Shown here: positions 5,874 through 7,140 of the stretch, piece by piece
Layout: the number at the start of each line of letters is the position of its first letter
How positions within the stretch are numbered: position 1 is the stretch's first letter
Assembly (NCBI GenBank): GCA_023444705.1
Contig: JAEXMB010000092.1
Span: 1 to 7,140 of the forward strand
Length of the DNA stretch: 7,140 nucleotides
Origin: Pseudomonadota bacterium
GTDB taxonomy: Bacteria; Pseudomonadota; Alphaproteobacteria; Micavibrionales; UBA2020
Reading direction: 5' to 3'
Notes under the pieces: generated by a model
The model's database searches: none
What the model saw: the letters and a program-made list of their open reading frames with translations, nothing else
What the model was told of the DNA's origin: nothing
Made by a program: the position numbers and the translations under genes

Positions 5874-6637
5874 CCATTCTCGCACGCAAGATCCGGCTCA
5901 TCATGAAGCTGCGCAAATCGGGCATCACCGATACGCGCGTGCTGGGCGCGATCGAGCGGATCCCGCGCGAGATTTTTATTCCCTCCTATTTCCACGATCA
6001 GGCTTACGAGGATATCGCCCTGCCCATCGGGCGCGGGCAGACGATCAGCCAGCCGCTGGTCGTGGCCGCGATGACGCAGGCGTTGCAGGTCAATGACCGC
6101 CACAAGGTGCTGGAAATCGGCACGGGGTCAGGCTATCAGGCCGCGATTTTGGCCAAGCTGTGCCGCCGCGTCTACAGCATTGAACGTCACCGCCCGCTGC
6201 TGGCGGGTGCGGAAGAACGCCTGAGCGCCCTGCAAATCCGCAACCTGACCTGCAAGGCCGCCGACGGCATGAAGGGCTGGATCGAACAGGCGCCCTTTGA
6301 CCGTATCATCGTGACAGCGGCTGCGGGTGACGAAGCGCCGCAGGCGTTGCTCGATCAAATGAGCATCGGCGGCATCATGATCATCCCGATGGGCCGCGAC
6401 AAGGCCAGCCAGTTTATCTACCGCGTGACGCGCGACGAGCAGGGGCATCACTTTGAAAAGATGATGCCTGTGCGCTTTGTACCGCTTCTGCCCAAGGTTG
6501 CGCGCGACGATGCCGATCCTGTGATTGATGATGCAACCGTCAATTACGGCAATGCGGACGTGCCGCCTGTGCTGCAGGACGAAGAAGATCAAGAACCTCT
6601 GCTGGCGGCCGCAGGCGGCTGGCTCCAGCCGGCCTGA
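5870..6637 (+). CDS. pcm: Protein-L-isoaspartate O-methyltransferase (Pcm)
   Basis: Pcm transfers a methyl group from S-adenosylmethionine to L-isoaspartyl residues in aged proteins, which starts their repair. The 255-residue product has the substrate-side block LPIGRGQTISQP at 51-62. S-adenosylmethionine motif I follows as VLEIGTGSGYQAAILA (80-95), and the VYSIER acidic strand end is at 101-106. FDRIIVTAAA is at 143-152 and the GGIMIIPMG strand at 167-175. The conserved fold ends near VRFVPLLP (201-208). The family is usually about 205-220 residues, so the last roughly 45 residues (211-255), acidic and then Ala/Gly-rich, are an extension of unknown role. The start overlaps the surE stop as ATGA (5870-5873), with a GGGGG run seven bases upstream. 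Repair of damaged protein fits with neighbouring surE, a common partner in Proteobacteria. Confidence 0.96.
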   Translation: MTILARKIRLIMKLRKSGITDTRVLGAIERIPREIFIPSYFHDQAYEDIALPIGRGQTISQPLVVAAMTQALQVNDRHKVLEIGTGSGYQAAILAKLCRRVYSIERHRPLLAGAEERLSALQIRNLTCKAADGMKGWIEQAPFDRIIVTAAAGDEAPQALLDQMSIGGIMIIPMGRDKASQFIYRVTRDEQGHHFEKMMPVRFVPLLPKVARDDADPVIDDATVNYGNADVPPVLQDEEDQEPLLAAAGGWLQPA

Positions 6638-6643
6638 CCGGCG

Positions 6644-7140
6644 ATGCCGCGCATGGTCCGGCATCGGGGGCGGTTGAAACTTGTCGCTTTGGCGGGGCTT
6701 TTGCTGCTGGCGTCATGCGGGGGAACGTCCACGCACATGCCCGCGCAAGTCTTCCAGCTGGGCCTGAACGTTGATTCACGCACAGGCGCTGTCATGGTGC
6801 GCCGCGGCGACACGCTCAGCGAGATTGCCGAACGCTATCGCCTGAACATCCGCGACATCATCGACTATAACCATCTGGCGCCGCCCTATCATCTGGCGGA
6901 AAATCAGCGGCTGTTGCTGCCAGCACCCGCCGAACACAAAGTCGGCGCGAATGATACTCTGTTGCGTGTTTCACGCATGTACGATGTCTCTGTCAGCGAA
7001 CTTGTGCGCCTGAACCGTCTGCAGCAGCCCTATACCCTGCAGATCGGGCAGGTATTGCGTCTGCCGCCGTCGTTCGAGCGTACGGAAAACGCGATGGCCG
7101 TGGTCGAGGGGGCAGAGAGCAGCACTGCGGCGATGCCGCC
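6644..7140 (+). CDS. LysM lipoprotein, NlpD/M23-peptidase type, 3' partial
   Basis: The frame is open from ATG 6644 to the window edge (165 complete codons), six bases after the pcm stop. A second in-frame ATG at 6653 is possible. The N-terminus is basic, then hydrophobic, and ends in the lipobox Leu-Leu-Ala-Ser-Cys, so signal peptidase II should cleave before Cys25 and the protein should be lipid-anchored. Two LysM peptidoglycan-binding domains follow: residues about 50-93 (VRRGDTLSEIAERY, then YNHL, ending RLLLP) and about 98-141 (VGANDTLLRVSRMYDVSVSE, then LNRL, ending QVLRLP). A Ser/Ala-rich linker has begun when the sequence ends. In Proteobacteria the gene after pcm is commonly nlpD, whose C-terminal half is an M23/LytM domain that activates amidases in cell separation. 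That domain lies beyond the window, so the peptidase part is inferred from gene order and architecture. Confidence 0.88.
   Translation, partial: MPRMVRHRGRLKLVALAGLLLLASCGGTSTHMPAQVFQLGLNVDSRTGAVMVRRGDTLSEIAERYRLNIRDIIDYNHLAPPYHLAENQRLLLPAPAEHKVGANDTLLRVSRMYDVSVSELVRLNRLQQPYTLQIGQVLRLPPSFERTENAMAVVEGAESSTAAMP

Noticed and set aside
5121..5885. Antisense open frame of 254 codons opposite surE
   Set aside because: It has no domain signature and mirrors a gene whose active-site residues are intact; GC-rich codon usage leaves the reverse frame open by chance.
1..7140. A novel defence, mobile or secondary-metabolism system
   Set aside because: Every gene can be assigned to a housekeeping family, and the order matches a known conserved alphaproteobacterial neighbourhood. 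No transposase, integrase, repeat array or attachment site is visible.

Overview
The window is a GC-rich, gene-dense stretch of a bacterial chromosome, all on the + strand, with no gap longer than about 40 bases between genes. The gene order is the conserved alphaproteobacterial housekeeping cluster: (end of nagZ)-scpA-scpB-tatA-tatB-tatC-serS-surE-pcm-(start of an nlpD-like LysM lipoprotein). Gene order and protein features (the TatA 'FGAGKLP' motif, Gln at the TatC position that is Glu170 in E. coli, the NagZ-like tail next to scpA) suggest an alphaproteobacterium, perhaps a Rhodospirillales-like or deep-branching lineage. I would not name a genus from this alone.

Layout. 1-195 is the C-terminal end of a protein that began upstream, most likely the NagZ beta-N-acetylhexosaminidase. 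211-2411 encodes the two accessory subunits of the SMC condensin, ScpA (kleisin) and ScpB. 2411-3726 encodes the complete three-component twin-arginine translocase, TatA, TatB and TatC. 3766-5055 is seryl-tRNA synthetase. 5052-6637 encodes the SurE nucleotidase and the Pcm protein-L-isoaspartate O-methyltransferase. From 6644 to the window edge runs the first part of a two-LysM lipoprotein of the NlpD/M23 type, which is open at the 3' end.

The genes are packed like one transcription unit. scpB/tatA share a base (TAATG), tatB/tatC overlap by 11 bases, and serS/surE and surE/pcm both overlap by ATGA. Only serS has a short leader (39 bases) with a clear purine-rich ribosome binding site. The functions are chromosome segregation, export of folded proteins, translation, repair of damaged metabolites and proteins, and cell-wall maintenance. 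They are linked by conserved neighbourhood rather than by one pathway.

The most unusual thing here is the low-complexity acidic sequence on both SMC partner proteins. ScpB carries an acidic N-terminal extension and a C-terminal tail of about 110 residues that is overwhelmingly Asp/Glu. ScpA carries an Ala/Glu/Asp tail of about 75 residues. I see no mobile element, CRISPR array, RNA gene, phage gene or obviously new system.
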